A model generated the notes under the pieces. That model worked only from the letters and a program-made list of their open reading frames with translations, was not told where the DNA came from and did not search any database. Below are positions 1-11,606 of a stretch of 64,000 nucleotides of DNA, piece by piece (positions within the stretch are counted from its first letter, which is position 1; each line of letters begins with the position of its first letter). Location of the stretch: the NCBI RefSeq assembly GCF_005080965.1, contig NZ_CP034867.1, forward strand, positions 558,001-622,000, written 5' to 3'. Made by a program: the position numbers and the translations under genes. The DNA comes from Buchnera aphidicola (Macrosiphum gaurae) (GTDB taxonomy: Bacteria > Pseudomonadota > Gammaproteobacteria > Enterobacterales > Enterobacteriaceae).

Positions 1-304
1 GAATTTTTCCGGGTTGTACTAAAGCGACCCAATATTCAACATTTCCTTTGCCCTTACCCATTCTTACTTCTAATGGTTTTTGAGTTATAGGCTTGTCAGG
101 AAATATACGTATCCACATTTTTCCTTGTCTTTTAATACAGCGAGTTATAGCTCTTCGTGCAGATTCAATTTGACGTGCAGTTAAACGTCCTCTATCAATG
201 GCCTGCAAACCAAAAGAACCAAAATTAATATTAGTACCAGAAGCTAAACCACGATTTCGACCTTTGTGCATTTTTCGAAATTTAGTACGTTTTGGTTGCA
301 ACAT
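1..304 (-). CDS. rplP: 50S ribosomal protein L16 (partial, 3' end outside window)
   Basis: The N-terminal 101 codons of ribosomal protein L16 are present; the gene runs off the left edge. L16 binds 23S rRNA near the A site of the large subunit. The start at 304 gives [19 protein letters not shown], nearly identical to the enterobacterial protein, and later motifs such as [17 protein letters not shown] and [14 protein letters not shown] are also conserved. It follows rpsC by about 20 bases on the minus strand, the usual S10 operon order. The E. coli protein has 136 residues, so roughly 35 codons are missing from view, not deleted. Confidence 0.97.
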   Translation of the reverse strand, partial: MLQPKRTKFRKMHKGRNRGLASGTNINFGSFGLQAIDRGRLTARQIESARRAITRCIKRQGKMWIRIFPDKPITQKPLEVRMGKGKGNVEYWVALVQPGKI

Positions 305-324
305 TATCAGCTTCTCTCTCTTTC

Positions 325-1026
325 TTACTTTCTATTTTTACGATATTGCTTTTTTGTCTGAACAGAAGGTTTTTCTAATTTTTCAATAGTTTCCATCCCA
401 CCTAATATCTCACCCTTAAAAATCCAAACTTTAACACCTATCACACCATATGTCGTATGGGCTTCTGAAATACTATAATCAATATTTGCACGTAAAGTAT
501 GCAAGGGAACTCTTCCTTCTCTATACCATTCTCTACGAGCTATTTCTGCTCCTCCTAAACGTCCGCTAACTTCTACTTTAATACCTTTAGCACCTTGTCT
601 CATTGCATTTTGAACAGATCTTTTCATAGCTCGTCGAAACATAACTCTTCGTTCTAACTGAGATGTGATGCTATCAGAAACAAGTTTCGCATCTAATTCA
701 GGTTTACGTATTTCAGAAATATTAATTTGAACTGGTACTCCGGTGATTTTAGCAATAGCGACTCTTAATTTTTCTACATCTTCACCTTTTTTACCAATAA
801 CAATACCAGGTCTAGCAGTATAAATCGTTACTCGAATACTTTTAGCTGGTCTTTCAATAATAATTCGTGAAACTGATGCTTTATCTAATTTTTGTATTAA
901 AAACTGACGAACTTTATAATCACTATCTAGATGATCAGCAAAATCTTTAGTATTAGCAAACCAAACAGAATTCCATTTTTTTATTATACCCAATCGCATG
1001 CCATTAGGATGTACTTTCTGACCCAT
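325..1026 (-). CDS. rpsC: 30S ribosomal protein S3
   Basis: S3 sits at the mRNA entry side of the small subunit head. The 233-residue product begins [14 protein letters not shown], matching the family start. A GTG codon lies directly before this ATG in frame, but the ATG at 1026 fits the protein family and has GAGGAG a few bases upstream. The KH-domain GXXG loop is visible as VIGKKGED near residues 76-83. It lies between rplV and rplP in the S10 operon. Confidence 0.98.
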   Translation of the reverse strand: MGQKVHPNGMRLGIIKKWNSVWFANTKDFADHLDSDYKVRQFLIQKLDKASVSRIIIERPAKSIRVTIYTARPGIVIGKKGEDVEKLRVAIAKITGVPVQINISEIRKPELDAKLVSDSITSQLERRVMFRRAMKRSVQNAMRQGAKGIKVEVSGRLGGAEIARREWYREGRVPLHTLRANIDYSISEAHTTYGVIGVKVWIFKGEILGGMETIEKLEKPSVQTKKQYRKNRK

Positions 1027-1046
1027 CACTGATTCTCCTCAATGTT

Positions 1047-1379
1047 TTAACGATCAGACACAATTACAGTAATATGACTAGTACGTTTTAAAATACGATC
1101 TGCACGTCCTTTAGCACGTGGCATCATTCTTTTCATTGTTGAACCTTCATTAACAAATATTTTTTTTATTCTTAATTTATCTATATCAGCACCATCATTG
1201 TGTTCTGCATTTGCCACAGCTGATTCAAGTACTTTTTTAACTAAAATAGCAGCTTTTTTATTAGTATACGTCAAGATATTTAATGCTTGTGGAACTTTTT
1301 TTCCTCGAACTAAATCTGCAATTAAACGAACTTTTTGAGCCGAAGAACGTGCTTGACGATGTTGAGCTAAAGTTTCCAT
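1047..1379 (-). CDS. rplV: 50S ribosomal protein L22
   Basis: L22 lines the peptide exit tunnel and stabilises 23S rRNA. The product has 110 residues, exactly the E. coli length, and begins [19 protein letters not shown]. The beta-hairpin that reaches into the tunnel is represented by the segment with [18 protein letters not shown] near residues 78-96. An AGGAG-type ribosome binding site precedes the ATG. It is transcribed with rpsS upstream and rpsC downstream. Confidence 0.98.
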   Translation of the reverse strand: METLAQHRQARSSAQKVRLIADLVRGKKVPQALNILTYTNKKAAILVKKVLESAVANAEHNDGADIDKLRIKKIFVNEGSTMKRMMPRAKGRADRILKRTSHITVIVSDR

Positions 1380-1408
1380 TCACTCCTCTTTTATCTTGCT
1401 TTGTTTCA

Positions 1409-1687
1409 TTAACGTTTTTTTACTTTTTTATCAGAAGTATGTCCTCGATAAGTACGAGTCAAAGAAAACTCACCTAATTTATGTCCTACCATTTCTTCAG
1501 TAATAAAAACAGGTATATGATTACGACCATTATGAACAGATATTGTCAAACCTACCATATTTGGAAAAATTGTTGAACGTCTTGACCATGTTTTAATGGG
1601 TTTTTTATCATTTATGTTTACTGATTTTTCTACCTTTTTTAACAAACTGATATCAATAAAAGGACCTTTCTTAAGAGAACGTGGCAT
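1409..1687 (-). CDS. rpsS: 30S ribosomal protein S19
   Basis: S19 binds 16S rRNA in the small subunit head with S13. The start at 1687 gives [16 protein letters not shown] and a 92-residue protein, the family length. The frame stays open further upstream, but into rplB and without family similarity, so the longer version is rejected. Conserved blocks include [17 protein letters not shown] and [20 protein letters not shown]. The stretch between rplB and this start is about 20 bases, as expected in the S10 operon. Confidence 0.98.
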   Translation of the reverse strand: MPRSLKKGPFIDISLLKKVEKSVNINDKKPIKTWSRRSTIFPNMVGLTISVHNGRNHIPVFITEEMVGHKLGEFSLTRTYRGHTSDKKVKKR

Positions 1688-1706
1688 AAAATGATCCTTA
1701 CAATAA

Positions 1707-2528
1707 TTATTTTCTGCGATGATGTAAAATAAATTTTTCAGTACGTTTATTTTTACGAGTTTTTTTACCTTTGGTTTGTATTCCCCATGGAGTAACTGGG
1801 TGCTTACCAAAATTTCTTCCTTCACCACCACCATGAGGATGATCAACAGGATTCATAGCTGTACCGCGAACAGTTGGACGTACACCTATCCAACGCGAAG
1901 CTCCTGCTTTACCTAAAACTTTTAACATATGTTCAGAATTACCTACTTCTCCGATAGTAGCTCTACAATCAGATTGAATTTTTCTCATTTCCCCAGAACG
2001 CAATCTTAAAGTTGCATATTCTTTATCAAATGCTACCAGTTGTACATAACTTCCTGCAGAACGAGCTATCTGACCACCCTTTCCGGGCCTCATTTCTACA
2101 TTATGAATAAATGTACCTACTGGAATATTCTTAAGTGGTAAAGAATTTCCTACTTTTATAGGAGAATTAGAACCAGAAATTATAGTATCTCCTATTTTTA
2201 AATCTTTTGGAGCTAAAATATAATTTCTTTGACCATCTTTATATAATATTAAAGCAATGTTAGAAGAACGATTAGGATCATATTCGAATCTTTCCACAGT
2301 AGCTCCTATACCATCTTTGTTTCTCTTAAAATCTATAATACGATATGCTCTTTTATGGCCTCCTCCAATATGACGTGTTGTAATCCTACCATTATTATTA
2401 CGTCCTCCGCTTTTACTTTTTTTTCTTAATAATAAAGAATGTGGTTTTCCTTTATATAACTCTGTATTAATAACTTTAATAACGTGGCGACGACCCGGAG
2501 ATGTCGGTTTGCATTTAACAATTGCCAT
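1707..2528 (-). CDS. rplB: 50S ribosomal protein L2
   Basis: L2 is a primary 23S rRNA binder needed for subunit joining and peptidyl transfer. The 273-residue product starts [16 protein letters not shown]. The conserved C-terminal loop [13 protein letters not shown], which carries the histidine near residue 229 close to the catalytic centre, is intact. Length equals that of E. coli. It lies between rplW and rpsS in the operon. Confidence 0.98.
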   Translation of the reverse strand: MAIVKCKPTSPGRRHVIKVINTELYKGKPHSLLLRKKSKSGGRNNNGRITTRHIGGGHKRAYRIIDFKRNKDGIGATVERFEYDPNRSSNIALILYKDGQRNYILAPKDLKIGDTIISGSNSPIKVGNSLPLKNIPVGTFIHNVEMRPGKGGQIARSAGSYVQLVAFDKEYATLRLRSGEMRKIQSDCRATIGEVGNSEHMLKVLGKAGASRWIGVRPTVRGTAMNPVDHPHGGGEGRNFGKHPVTPWGIQTKGKKTRKNKRTEKFILHHRRK

Positions 2529-2543
2529 TGTTTTGTCCTCCGA

Positions 2544-2846
2544 CTACTCTGTATTACCTATGAAATCTAAATTATACCCTTTTTTCACTTTAATATAAGC
2601 TTTCTTCCAGTTACTTTTTTGAATAATCCGATTGGATTGACGCTTTTTTTTTCCTTTCACTTTTAATGTTTTTATGCTTTCAACTTCGACATCAAATATT
2701 TTTTTGACTGCATATTTTATTTCATGTTTAGTAGCATTTTTCAAAACCTTCAAAACAACAGTATTAAATTTTTCTATAGATATAGATGATTTTTCAGACA
2801 CATGCGGAGAAACTAGTATTTTTAATAAACGTTCTTCAGAAATCAT
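2544..2846 (-). CDS. rplW: 50S ribosomal protein L23
   Basis: L23 sits at the tunnel exit and is the docking site for trigger factor and signal recognition particle. The product has 100 residues, like E. coli, and begins [20 protein letters not shown]. The end of the rplD frame overlaps the start of this gene by four bases, which suggests translational coupling. The protein is lysine-rich, as usual for this family and exaggerated by the AT bias. Confidence 0.97.
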   Translation of the reverse strand: MISEERLLKILVSPHVSEKSSISIEKFNTVVLKVLKNATKHEIKYAVKKIFDVEVESIKTLKVKGKKKRQSNRIIQKSNWKKAYIKVKKGYNLDFIGNTE

Positions 2847-3448
2847 GAAAGTATTTCCTCTATTTTTTTCACTGCTTCAACAGTAATAACAACATGCTCA
2901 AAAGCAATCAAACTAACAGGATCTATAGAATGCACATCTTTCACATCAACTGAATATAAATTTCTAGACGCAAGAAACAAATTATTATCTATTTTATTAG
3001 TAATAATAAGAGCATTTTTCAAATCGATATCTTTCAATTTTTGAACTAAAAGTTTTGTTTTAGGTAAATCTAATGAAAAATTTTCAAGAACTATTAATCT
3101 TTTTTGACGAATTAATTCAGATAAAATACTTTTTAATGCACCACGATACATCTTTTTATTAACTTTTTGACTATGTTCTTGCGGTTTTGCAGCAAACGTA
3201 ACACCACCAGATCGCCAAATTGGACTTCTAAATGATCCTGCTCGTGCACGACCTGTACCTTTTTGACGCCACGGTTTTCTACCTGATCCAGAAACTTCAG
3301 CGCGATTTTTTTGTGCTCTCGTACCTTGACGGGTAGATGCTGAATAAGCAATAACGACTTGATGAATTAGAGCTTCGTTAAAATCGCGAGCGAAAATGAT
3401 TTCAGAAACACTAAGAACACTTTGTACGTCTTTAACTACTAATTCCAT
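2843..3448 (-). CDS. rplD: 50S ribosomal protein L4
   Basis: L4 reaches into the exit tunnel and in E. coli also represses its own S10 operon. The 201-residue product begins [16 protein letters not shown]. The extended loop motif [20 protein letters not shown] near residues 48-67 is intact. The stop overlaps the rplW start by four bases. Whether the autogenous control of E. coli survives cannot be read from the protein; the leader upstream of rpsJ is described separately. Confidence 0.98.
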   Translation of the reverse strand: MELVVKDVQSVLSVSEIIFARDFNEALIHQVVIAYSASTRQGTRAQKNRAEVSGSGRKPWRQKGTGRARAGSFRSPIWRSGGVTFAAKPQEHSQKVNKKMYRGALKSILSELIRQKRLIVLENFSLDLPKTKLLVQKLKDIDLKNALIITNKIDNNLFLASRNLYSVDVKDVHSIDPVSLIAFEHVVITVEAVKKIEEILS

Positions 3449-3465
3449 GCTTTACTCCTCACTGC

Positions 3466-4095
3466 TCAAACCTTAATAGCTGGTTTAACGATAAGATCAC
3501 TACCGGTAGAACCGGGAACAGCGCCTTTTACTAAAAGAAGATTTTTCTGTTCATTAATATATATTATATTTAAACTTTGTACGGTAACACGGTTATTTCC
3601 TAATTGTCCCGCCATTTTTTTACCTTTAAACACTCGACCGGGAGTTTGATTCTGACCAATCGAACCGGGTACTCTATGGGATAAAGAGTTTCCATGTGTT
3701 GCATCCTGAGTATGAAAATTCCAACGTTTGACTGTACCGCAAAAACCTTTTCCTTTAGAAAAACCTGTAACGTCAACTTTTTTTACATTCTTAAAAATAT
3801 TAATTGTAATGCTTTGTCCAACTTTGAAAATTTCATTTTTATTAATTCTAAACTCCCATAAACCACGACCAGGAATTACACCAGATTTTAAAAAATGTCC
3901 TGCTTGTGGTTTTGTTAATCTATTTGTTTTTTTTATACCAGTTGTAACTTGAACAGCGCAATAGAGATCAGTATTTATACTTTTTACTTGTGTGATTCGG
4001 TTTTCTTTTAATTCAATTACTGTAACAGGAATTGAAGCTCCTTCTTTAGTAAAAATACGAGTCATTCCAATTTTTTTACCAACTAAACCAATCAT
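3466..4095 (-). CDS. rplC: 50S ribosomal protein L3
   Basis: L3 is an early assembly protein close to the peptidyl transferase centre. The 209-residue product starts [16 protein letters not shown]. The conserved loop [20 protein letters not shown] includes the glutamine that PrmB methylates in E. coli (about residue 150). It lies between rpsJ and rplD, and all members of the operon are on the minus strand. Confidence 0.98.
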   Translation of the reverse strand: MIGLVGKKIGMTRIFTKEGASIPVTVIELKENRITQVKSINTDLYCAVQVTTGIKKTNRLTKPQAGHFLKSGVIPGRGLWEFRINKNEIFKVGQSITINIFKNVKKVDVTGFSKGKGFCGTVKRWNFHTQDATHGNSLSHRVPGSIGQNQTPGRVFKGKKMAGQLGNNRVTVQSLNIIYINEQKNLLLVKGAVPGSTGSDLIVKPAIKV

Positions 4096-4128
4096 TTATT
4101 CAATACCTTAATCATATCTATTATCTCA

Positions 4129-4763
<635 letters not shown>

Positions 4764-5948
4764 TTAAAGTAAAACTTTAGAAACGACACCTGCTCCAACA
4801 GTACGACCACCTTCACGTATAGCAAATCGTAATCCATCAGCCATTGCAATAGGATTAATTAAAGTAACAGTCATTTTTATATTATCTCCTGGCATAACCA
4901 TTTCGACACCTTCTGGCAATTCAATAGAACCTGTTACATCAGTAGTTCTAAAATAAAACTGAGGACGATATCCTTTAAAAAATGGAGTATGACGCCCACC
5001 TTCTTCTTTGGATAAAACATAAACTTCAGACTCAAATGTTGTATGTGGATGAATACTACCTGGTTTAGCTAAAACTTGACCTCTTTCAATTTCATCACGC
5101 TTTGTACCACGAAGCAAAATACCTACGTTCTCTCCAGCACGACCTTCATCTAATAACTTTCTAAACATTTCTACGCCTGTACAAGTAGTTTTAGTTGTTT
5201 TTTTTATTCCTACAATTTCAACTTCCTCACCTACTTTAATTACACCTTTTTCTACTCGTCCAGTTACCACTGTACCTCTTCCTGATATAGAAAAAACATC
5301 TTCTATTGGTAATAAAAAAGGTTGATCTACTGCTCGTTTTGGTTCAGGAATATAACTATCTAAAAATTTAGATAAATCAATGATTTTTGACTCCCATTCA
5401 GGATCGCCTTCTAATGCTTTTAGAGCTGAACCACGAATAATAGGAGTATCATCTCCAGGAAAATCATATTGTGTTAATAAATCACGAACTTCCATTTCTA
5501 CAAGTTCTAGTAGTTCTTCATCATCTACCATATCACACTTATTAAGAAATACAATAATATACGGAACACCGACTTGTCTTCCAAGCAAAATATGTTCACG
5601 AGTTTGAGGCATTGGCCCATCAGTGGCTGCTACAACTAAAATTGCTCCGTCCATTTGAGCTGCACCAGTGATCATGTTTTTTATATAATCAGCGTGACCT
5701 GGACAATCTACATGAGCATAATGTCTAAACTCAGTGTCATATTCTACATGAGAAGTATTAATTGTAATGCCTCTTGCTTTTTCTTCTGGTGCATTATCTA
5801 TCTGATCAAAAGCACGTGCAGAACCACCAAATTTTTTAGATAAAACTGTGGTAATAGCTGCAGTTAAAGTGGTTTTTCCATGATCTACATGACCAATTGT
5901 ACCTACATTTATATGAGGTTTTAAACGTTGAAATTTTTCTTTAGACAT
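4764..5948 (-). CDS. tuf: Elongation factor Tu
   Basis: EF-Tu brings aminoacyl-tRNA to the ribosome as a GTP complex. The 394-residue product starts [20 protein letters not shown] at 5948, preceded by AAGGAAAA. An in-frame upstream extension of 18 residues has no family support. GTPase motifs are intact: GHVDHGKT near residues 19-26, DCPGHADY near 81-88 and NKCD near 136-139. It follows fusA, and this is the only tuf copy in the window. Confidence 0.98.
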   Translation of the reverse strand: MSKEKFQRLKPHINVGTIGHVDHGKTTLTAAITTVLSKKFGGSARAFDQIDNAPEEKARGITINTSHVEYDTEFRHYAHVDCPGHADYIKNMITGAAQMDGAILVVAATDGPMPQTREHILLGRQVGVPYIIVFLNKCDMVDDEELLELVEMEVRDLLTQYDFPGDDTPIIRGSALKALEGDPEWESKIIDLSKFLDSYIPEPKRAVDQPFLLPIEDVFSISGRGTVVTGRVEKGVIKVGEEVEIVGIKKTTKTTCTGVEMFRKLLDEGRAGENVGILLRGTKRDEIERGQVLAKPGSIHPHTTFESEVYVLSKEEGGRHTPFFKGYRPQFYFRTTDVTGSIELPEGVEMVMPGDNIKMTVTLINPIAMADGLRFAIREGGRTVGAGVVSKVLL

Positions 5949-6017
5949 TCTTTTTTCCTTATATAAAATATCTATCATTATAAATAAAAATATTGTATAC
6001 ATTACAGAAGAAAACTT

Positions 6018-8126
6018 CTACTTTTCTCTTTTTTCAATGATTTCTTTAGAAATGTTAGATGGAGCTTCTACATATTTTAAGAATTCCATAGAATAAGAAG
6101 CTCGTCCTTGAGTTTGAGAACGTAAATCAGTAGCATAACCAAACATTTCAGATAAAGGAACACATGCGTTAATAATTTTACTAATAGATAAATCTTTCAT
6201 ACCTTCAATAATACCTCTCCGACGATTTAAATCACCTATAACATCGCCCATATAGTCATCTGGAGTTTCCACTTCAACTTTCATAATTGGTTCCAATAAA
6301 ACCGGCCGTGCTTGTTTAAAACCAGTTTTAAATGCTGTAGAAGCAGCTAACTTGAAAGCTAATTCAGATGAATCAACATCATGATAAGAACCAAAATAAA
6401 GACGCACTCCAATATCTACTACAGGATAACCAGCTAAGGGGCCGCATTTTAATTGTTCTTGAATTCCTTTATCAACTGCTGAAATATATTCACCAGGTAT
6501 AACCCCTCCTTTTATATCATTAATAAATAAATAACCTTTTCCTCCTGGATCTAATGGAAATAATTCTATTACTACATGACCATATTGACCTCTTCCACCT
6601 GATTGTTTGATATGTTTTCCTTCAATATCTTCAACTTTATCAAGAATGGTTTCACGGTACGCTACTTGAGGCTTTCCAATGTTTGCATCAACACTAAACT
6701 CTCGTTTCATACGATCAATAATAATTTCTAAATGCAACTCACCCATTCCAGAAATTATTGTTTGATTAGACTCTTGATCAGTTCTTACTCGAAATGAAGG
6801 GTCTTCTTTTGCTAATCTTCCTAATGCTAAACCCATTTTTTCTTGATCTACTTTAGTTTTCGGTTCTACAGAAATAGATATTACGGGCTCAGGAAACTCC
6901 ATACGTTCTAATATAATAGGCTGATTTAAATCACATAAAGTATCTCCAGTAGTAACATCTTTCAAACCAATAGCAGCAGCTATATCACCTGCATATACTT
7001 CTTTTATTTCTTCTCTTTTATTCGCATGCATTTGAACAATTCTACCAAATCTTTCTCGCTGAGACTTTACAGAATTAAATACAGTATCTCCAGATTTTAC
7101 TACTCCTGAATATACACGAAAAAAAGTTAAATTTCCCACGAATGGATCATTTGCAATTTTAAAAGCTAAAGCAGAAAAAGGAGCTTTATCATTTGAATTT
7201 CTAATAGCCGAGGTGTGTTCATTGTCATTCAAAATGCCTTTAATGTCTTGAATATCATTAGGAGCAGGTAAATATTCAACTATTGCATCTAATAAAGCTT
7301 GAACTCCTTTATTTTTAAAAGCTGATCCGCAAGTAATAAGTATAATTTCACTATTTAAGGCACGCTTTCGTAATGCAGACTTAATTTCACTTTCAGATAA
7401 CTTGATTCCATTTAAATATTTCTCTAAAAGATCTTCATTAGATTCTACTGCAGACTCAATTAAGTTTTGATTCCATTTTTCTGCCAATTCAATCATTTCT
7501 GTAGGAATTTCATCATAAAAAAATGTTAAACCCTGATCAGATTCTTTCCAATGTACAGCTTTCATTTTAATTAAATCAACAACACCGACAAAAGTATCTT
7601 CTGAACCAATAGCTAATTGTAAAGGCACAGGATTAGCACCTAAACGTGTTTTAATTTGTCTTACTACTTTTAAAAAATTAGCTCCCATACGATCCATTTT
7701 ATTTATAAATGCTATACGAGGAACATTATATTTATTTGCTTGACGCCATACAGTTTCCGACTGCGGTTGTACACCTCCAACAGCACAATAAACCATAACA
7801 GCACCATCTAGTACACGCATTGAACGTTCTACTTCAATAGTAAAATCAACGTGTCCGGGTGTATCGATAATGTTAATTCTGTGCGGTTTAAATTGTTTAG
7901 CCATTCCACTCCAAAACGTAGTAGTAGCAGCTGATGTAATAGTAATTCCTCTTTCTTGTTCTTGTTCCATCCAATCCATCGTAGCCGCGCCATCATGAAC
8001 TTCGCCAATCTTATGATTGACTCCTGTATAAAACAAGATTCTTTCAGTCGTGGTTGTTTTACCAGCATCTATATGTGCACTAATTCCAATATTACGGTAT
8101 CGAGAAATAGGTGTTGTACGAGACAT
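6018..8126 (-). CDS. fusA: Elongation factor G
   Basis: EF-G drives translocation and, with RRF, ribosome recycling. The 702-residue product (E. coli 704) starts [23 protein letters not shown]-binding motifs [10 protein letters not shown] (residues 17-26), DTPGHVDF (about 88-95) and NKMDR (about 142-146) are intact, and the domain IV segment [13 protein letters not shown] is conserved. It lies in the order rpsL-rpsG-fusA-tuf. A palindrome in the gap to rpsG is described separately. Confidence 0.98.
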   Translation of the reverse strand: MSRTTPISRYRNIGISAHIDAGKTTTTERILFYTGVNHKIGEVHDGAATMDWMEQEQERGITITSAATTTFWSGMAKQFKPHRINIIDTPGHVDFTIEVERSMRVLDGAVMVYCAVGGVQPQSETVWRQANKYNVPRIAFINKMDRMGANFLKVVRQIKTRLGANPVPLQLAIGSEDTFVGVVDLIKMKAVHWKESDQGLTFFYDEIPTEMIELAEKWNQNLIESAVESNEDLLEKYLNGIKLSESEIKSALRKRALNSEIILITCGSAFKNKGVQALLDAIVEYLPAPNDIQDIKGILNDNEHTSAIRNSNDKAPFSALAFKIANDPFVGNLTFFRVYSGVVKSGDTVFNSVKSQRERFGRIVQMHANKREEIKEVYAGDIAAAIGLKDVTTGDTLCDLNQPIILERMEFPEPVISISVEPKTKVDQEKMGLALGRLAKEDPSFRVRTDQESNQTIISGMGELHLEIIIDRMKREFSVDANIGKPQVAYRETILDKVEDIEGKHIKQSGGRGQYGHVVIELFPLDPGGKGYLFINDIKGGVIPGEYISAVDKGIQEQLKCGPLAGYPVVDIGVRLYFGSYHDVDSSELAFKLAASTAFKTGFKQARPVLLEPIMKVEVETPDDYMGDVIGDLNRRRGIIEGMKDLSISKIINACVPLSEMFGYATDLRSQTQGRASYSMEFLKYVEAPSNISKEIIEKREK

Positions 8127-8176
8127 TATCTTTCTCTCATTTTTTAAGTTTTAAAAAGTTAAAACTCATACGCCGA

Positions 8177-8196
8177 ATTGAGATAATTATCTCAAT
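8177..8196. promoter_or_regulatory. Perfect 20-base palindrome between rpsG and fusA
   Basis: The sequence ATTGAGATAATTATCTCAAT is a perfect palindrome lying about 40 bases beyond rpsG and 50 bases before fusA. In E. coli the rpsG-fusA spacer is the S7 target that controls translation of the str operon. The E. coli structure is not recognisably the same, so a regulatory or transcript-processing role is inferred from position only. Confidence 0.4.
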
Positions 8197-8237
8197 ATAA
8201 TTTATAAGTAAAGCAAAAAAACTAAGACCTTGAAATA

Positions 8238-8708
8238 TTACCAACGATAATGGGCAAAAGCTTTATTAGCTTCTGCCATTCGATGTACTTCTTCTCTTTT
8301 TTTAACTGCTGCACCTTTATTTTCTACAGCATCATAAAGTTCATTAGATAAACGCAAAGACATAGATTTATCAGTACGTTTACGTGCAGATTCTACAATC
8401 CAACGCATTGCTAAAGCATTACGTCTTACTGGACGAACTTCAACAGGTACCTGATATGTCGACCCACCAACTCGACGAGATTTCACCTCCACTGTTGGGC
8501 GTACATGTTCTAAAGCTATTTCAAATGCTTCTAATTCTTTTTTATCTATACGTTTAGATAAATTTTTTAAAGCAGTGTAAACAATAACTTCCGCAATAGA
8601 TTTTTTACCATCTATCATAAGAATATTAATAAATTTAGCTAGTAATTCAGAAGAAAACTTTGGATCTGGTAAAATTTTTCGAGTGCTAATAATTCGACGA
8701 CGTGGCAT
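8238..8708 (-). CDS. rpsG: 30S ribosomal protein S7
   Basis: S7 nucleates assembly of the 3' major domain of 16S rRNA. The start at 8708 gives [18 protein letters not shown] and 156 residues, matching the shorter E. coli form. Conserved blocks include [20 protein letters not shown] and the C-terminal [18 protein letters not shown]. Four extra upstream codons are open but unsupported. It is followed by a 111-base spacer before fusA. Confidence 0.98.
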   Translation of the reverse strand: MPRRRIISTRKILPDPKFSSELLAKFINILMIDGKKSIAEVIVYTALKNLSKRIDKKELEAFEIALEHVRPTVEVKSRRVGGSTYQVPVEVRPVRRNALAMRWIVESARKRTDKSMSLRLSNELYDAVENKGAAVKKREEVHRMAEANKAFAHYRW

Positions 8709-8752
8709 AGAAAGCTCCATTGAATTGCAAAAATTATTTAAATAATGCTTTT

Positions 8753-9127
8753 TTATGATTTTGGTTTTTTAACACCGTATTTAGAACGACCCTGTTTACG
8801 TTCTTTAACACCAGCACAATCTAATGAACCTCTAACAATATGATATCGCACTCCAGGCAAATCTTTAACACGACCACCTCGTATTAAAATAACAGAATGT
8901 TCTTGTAAATTATGACCTTCACCACCAATATAAGCAGTTACTTCAAAACCATTAGTTAATCTTACACGACATACTTTACGTAACGCTGAATTAGGTTTTT
9001 TAGGTGTAGTTGTATAGACTCTAGTACACACACCTCTTTTTTGGGGACTTTTTCCTAATGCAGGTACGTTGCTTTTAACAACTTTTCGTACACGAGGTTT
9101 ACGGACCAATTGATTTACTGTGGCCAT
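8753..9127 (-). CDS. rpsL: 30S ribosomal protein S12
   Basis: S12 lies at the decoding centre and controls accuracy. The 124-residue product starts [20 protein letters not shown] and has the E. coli length. The two lysines associated with streptomycin response are wild type, in [12 protein letters not shown] (near residue 43) and GGRVKDLPG (near 88). It is the first str operon protein gene downstream of tusB, with an AGGAG-type site before the ATG. Confidence 0.98.
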   Translation of the reverse strand: MATVNQLVRKPRVRKVVKSNVPALGKSPQKRGVCTRVYTTTPKKPNSALRKVCRVRLTNGFEVTAYIGGEGHNLQEHSVILIRGGRVKDLPGVRYHIVRGSLDCAGVKERKQGRSKYGVKKPKS

Positions 9128-9252
9128 AAAAAACTCCTATCATTTCAATTGATGTTCTGAAAAATATCAAAATAATATAAATAAAAAACATTTTCTATTA
9201 TCATGAAGAATTTTAGGATTGGATATTTAAATTAAATATAACTTAGTTTATT

Positions 9253-9540
9253 TTACCAAGTCATTTGTTTCTTATGTTTAAGTGTTAACGAAACAAAATG
9301 TATATAACTGATTAAAATAAATTTACTGGAAATGTTTTTTTCAATCCCTCGTGCATAAACATCTTCCTTTATAAGATGTAACTTGACTGAAGACATAATT
9401 ATACTTTTTAAAAAAATATTATTTTTTAATCCAATTAACACACCATCTTGTAATGCCAAAAAATCATCGGATTTTTTTAACATATTTATAATAAGAGGAA
9501 CATTAGTCTCAAAAGGAGATTTCATTAACGTATGTAACAT
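9253..9540 (-). CDS. tusB: tRNA 2-thiouridine synthesis protein TusB
   Basis: TusB is part of the TusBCD sulfur relay that passes sulfur from TusA towards MnmA for 2-thiouridine at the wobble base of Lys, Glu and Gln tRNAs. The product has 95 residues, the E. coli length, and begins [17 protein letters not shown]. The LQDGV motif and the C-terminal KHKKQMTW are conserved. It is the last of three adjacent tus genes and lies just upstream of rpsL, as in E. coli. Confidence 0.93.
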   Translation of the reverse strand: MLHTLMKSPFETNVPLIINMLKKSDDFLALQDGVLIGLKNNIFLKSIIMSSVKLHLIKEDVYARGIEKNISSKFILISYIHFVSLTLKHKKQMTW

Positions 9541-9551
9541 ATTGATAAACC

Positions 9552-9911
9552 TTAAAAATTAATAATTGCATCATATTCATCTAATTTTAAACGTAAAATA
9601 TGTGAATCTAATATGTTTATCTTTAATATAAAATTATTATTATTATTTAATCCCCGTTCAATTAATGATGCTTTACAACAATAAAAATCTTTTATATTAT
9701 AAAAAGATAGTATACGAAAAGAAGACGTATAATTACGAGCTAAAATATTCTCTACTTTATAACTTTTCATTAATTGCAAAACACCATCACCAATAAAAAA
9801 TACACTTATTTTTTTCAAAAAGGATGAAACGCTAAAAATAGCGTCTAAACCTTCTCTACCGAAACTAGTTCCATGTGGAGCATGCGAAAAAACAAAAGCA
9901 ACCATCTTCAT
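9552..9911 (-). CDS. tusC: tRNA 2-thiouridine synthesis protein TusC
   Basis: TusC is the structural partner of TusB and TusD in the sulfur relay complex. The 119-residue product starts [24 protein letters not shown], with the family motif APHGTxxGREGLDA clearly visible. [10 protein letters not shown] near residues 38-47 and the C-terminal [10 protein letters not shown] also match. Spacing to tusD is 18 bases and to tusB 11 bases, consistent with one operon. Confidence 0.95.
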   Translation of the reverse strand: MKMVAFVFSHAPHGTSFGREGLDAIFSVSSFLKKISVFFIGDGVLQLMKSYKVENILARNYTSSFRILSFYNIKDFYCCKASLIERGLNNNNNFILKINILDSHILRLKLDEYDAIINF

Positions 9912-9929
9912 TATGATAAATATACCAAA

Positions 9930-10316
9930 TTAAAATTGTATTATGCGATCACATATTTTTATAGAATGAGCTAATTCCATTAAACCACTTAATTGAAAAA
10001 AACATGCTAAATTACCTTTTTTAACGTTTACATTTAATGTTTTTTCATCGGCTATCACACCTCTTCTTAGAGCAGCACTATTACAAACATATAATTTTAC
10101 TTTATGTTTTTTATTTAGTCCTTGCCATGCTTCAATTAAGTTAAATTCATCAACTGCCGGTGTAGTCATACTATTAGCATTAAGTACTCCATCACAATAA
10201 AAAAAAATACTATATAATGTATGTTTTGTTTTTAGTAAAGATTTACAAAACAAAAAAGCAGTGCTTGAGTTTTGCGTTCCATAAGCTGCACCTGTTACTA
10301 ATATTGTATAGTTCAT
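9930..10316 (-). CDS. tusD: tRNA 2-thiouridine synthesis protein TusD
   Basis: TusD carries the persulfide in the TusBCD complex. The 128-residue product starts [21 protein letters not shown]. The active cysteine is conserved in [13 protein letters not shown] near residue 78. The first gene of tusDCB lies immediately downstream of fkpA; the genes that separate them in E. coli have been lost, leaving an 84-base gap. Confidence 0.95.
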   Translation of the reverse strand: MNYTILVTGAAYGTQNSSTAFLFCKSLLKTKHTLYSIFFYCDGVLNANSMTTPAVDEFNLIEAWQGLNKKHKVKLYVCNSAALRRGVIADEKTLNVNVKKGNLACFFQLSGLMELAHSIKICDRIIQF

Positions 10317-10400
10317 GTATAAAACTTTATATTATAGTATTTTAAAAATGATGTTTAATCATCTCATGTTTTGAAAATTAGTAATGAATAAAAGAGTATA

Positions 10401-11165
10401 CTATAGTCTATTAACTGCATCTAATAATTCTATATCAAAAATTAATGTTGAGTTGCTTGGAATACCATTAACTTCTTTTTTGCCATATGCTAAATTGGGT
10501 GGTATAACTAATTTTATTTTACCTCCTTTTTTTATATATTTTAAACCTTCTTGCCAACCTAATATAACATCTTTTAACATTAATGATATAGGTTGGCCTC
10601 TTCTATAAGAATTATCAAATTCTATACCGTTAATTAATGTACCTTTATAATGTACAGTAATTTTTGTATCATTTGTTAATGCCTCTCCTTCTCCTTCTCT
10701 TTCTACAAGATATAGAAGACCGCTAGAAGTTTTTTTTACACCTTTCATTTTAGAAAAATTTTCCATATATAATTTTCCTTGAATAAAATTTTCTTTCATA
10801 TTTTTTTCAGATTGAATTTTTTTTGCATGTTTTAATTGCTCCTCTAGCTCTTCAAGAATTGAAGAAATTTCTTGATGTGAAAGCTTTAAATTACCAGAAA
10901 TTGCATCTTGTATTCCTTTTAAAAGACTATTTTTGTCTAATTTAATCCCTATCTTTTTTTGTTTTTCAAAAGATTGATTAACATAATTACCTAATGAAAC
11001 ACCTAAAGCATAAGCTAATTTTTCATTTTTATTTTGAAGTGTATTATTTATTTTTGAATAAGATTGTAAATAGACATCAGATAAAGTTTCTGATACTGAA
11101 AACGATTTTGGAACATATAATATTATAAATAATAATATTATTCTTTTTAGAAGAAAAAAAATCAT
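10401..11165 (-). CDS. fkpA: FKBP-type peptidyl-prolyl isomerase FkpA
   Basis: FkpA is a periplasmic chaperone and proline isomerase for envelope proteins. The 254-residue product has an N-terminal hydrophobic signal segment (residues 4-23), then the alpha-helical dimerisation arm with KLAYALGVSLGNYV. The FKBP domain has KITVHYKGTLINGIEFDNS, then GLKYIKKGGKIKLVIPPNLAYG, and ends with LIFDIELLD. It lacks the long charged tail seen at the C terminus in E. coli. Confidence 0.96.
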   Translation of the reverse strand: MIFFLLKRIILLFIILYVPKSFSVSETLSDVYLQSYSKINNTLQNKNEKLAYALGVSLGNYVNQSFEKQKKIGIKLDKNSLLKGIQDAISGNLKLSHQEISSILEELEEQLKHAKKIQSEKNMKENFIQGKLYMENFSKMKGVKKTSSGLLYLVEREGEGEALTNDTKITVHYKGTLINGIEFDNSYRRGQPISLMLKDVILGWQEGLKYIKKGGKIKLVIPPNLAYGKKEVNGIPSNSTLIFDIELLDAVNRL

Positions 11166-11606
11166 TTATGACTCCAAAAACATAAAATATTACATATTTT
11201 TCTTTTAATATATTTTTTCTGTGGTATATGTTTTAAATATTTTTTTAAATAGAAAAATAATAAAAATTAAATTTTTTCCATCTAAAAGAAATTAGATTAA
11301 TAAATTCTATTCTTGTTTTAATAATTTTTTTTAAAAAAAAAGTTTTAATCAAAACTGTAGAATTAAAAAAATATTTTAACCGTTATGACGAGTATAAATC
11401 AAAGATAAGATTCACAAAAAGAATAATCTAGTAATCAGGTATAATTTAATTTCACTCAAAATAATAAAAATATACTAATTATTTTTAGTGACATAATAAT
11501 TATGCGGACGTCTAGTTATAGAAATAGTATTAATTTTATAAGAGTTTTTTATATTTTAAATAAATATAATTTTGATAAATTATTCATATAAAATAAATTC
11601 TAATTT
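11166..11606. other. Gene-free region between fkpA and argD
   Basis: No supported gene is seen in these 441 bases. In the E. coli order several genes including slyD and crp lie between the two flanking genes, so this is probably eroded remnant DNA plus the promoter of fkpA. A short minus-strand open stretch around 11470-11540 reads TRRPHNYYVT, but it has no start and I could not match it to any lost neighbour. Confidence 0.5.

Noticed and set aside
5380-5843. Plus-strand open frames antisense to tuf
   Set aside because: They mirror the codons of EF-Tu and give serine- and isoleucine-rich translations with no family match.
7829-8068. Open frame inside fusA on the same strand
   Set aside because: It is a different-frame shadow of the conserved EF-G GTPase domain, with no ribosome binding site or family similarity.
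11460-11545. Minus-strand peptide with TRRPHNYYVT between fkpA and argD
   Set aside because: It has no start codon and is flanked by stops; it does not match slyD, slyX, crp, pabA or other neighbours that I could recall.
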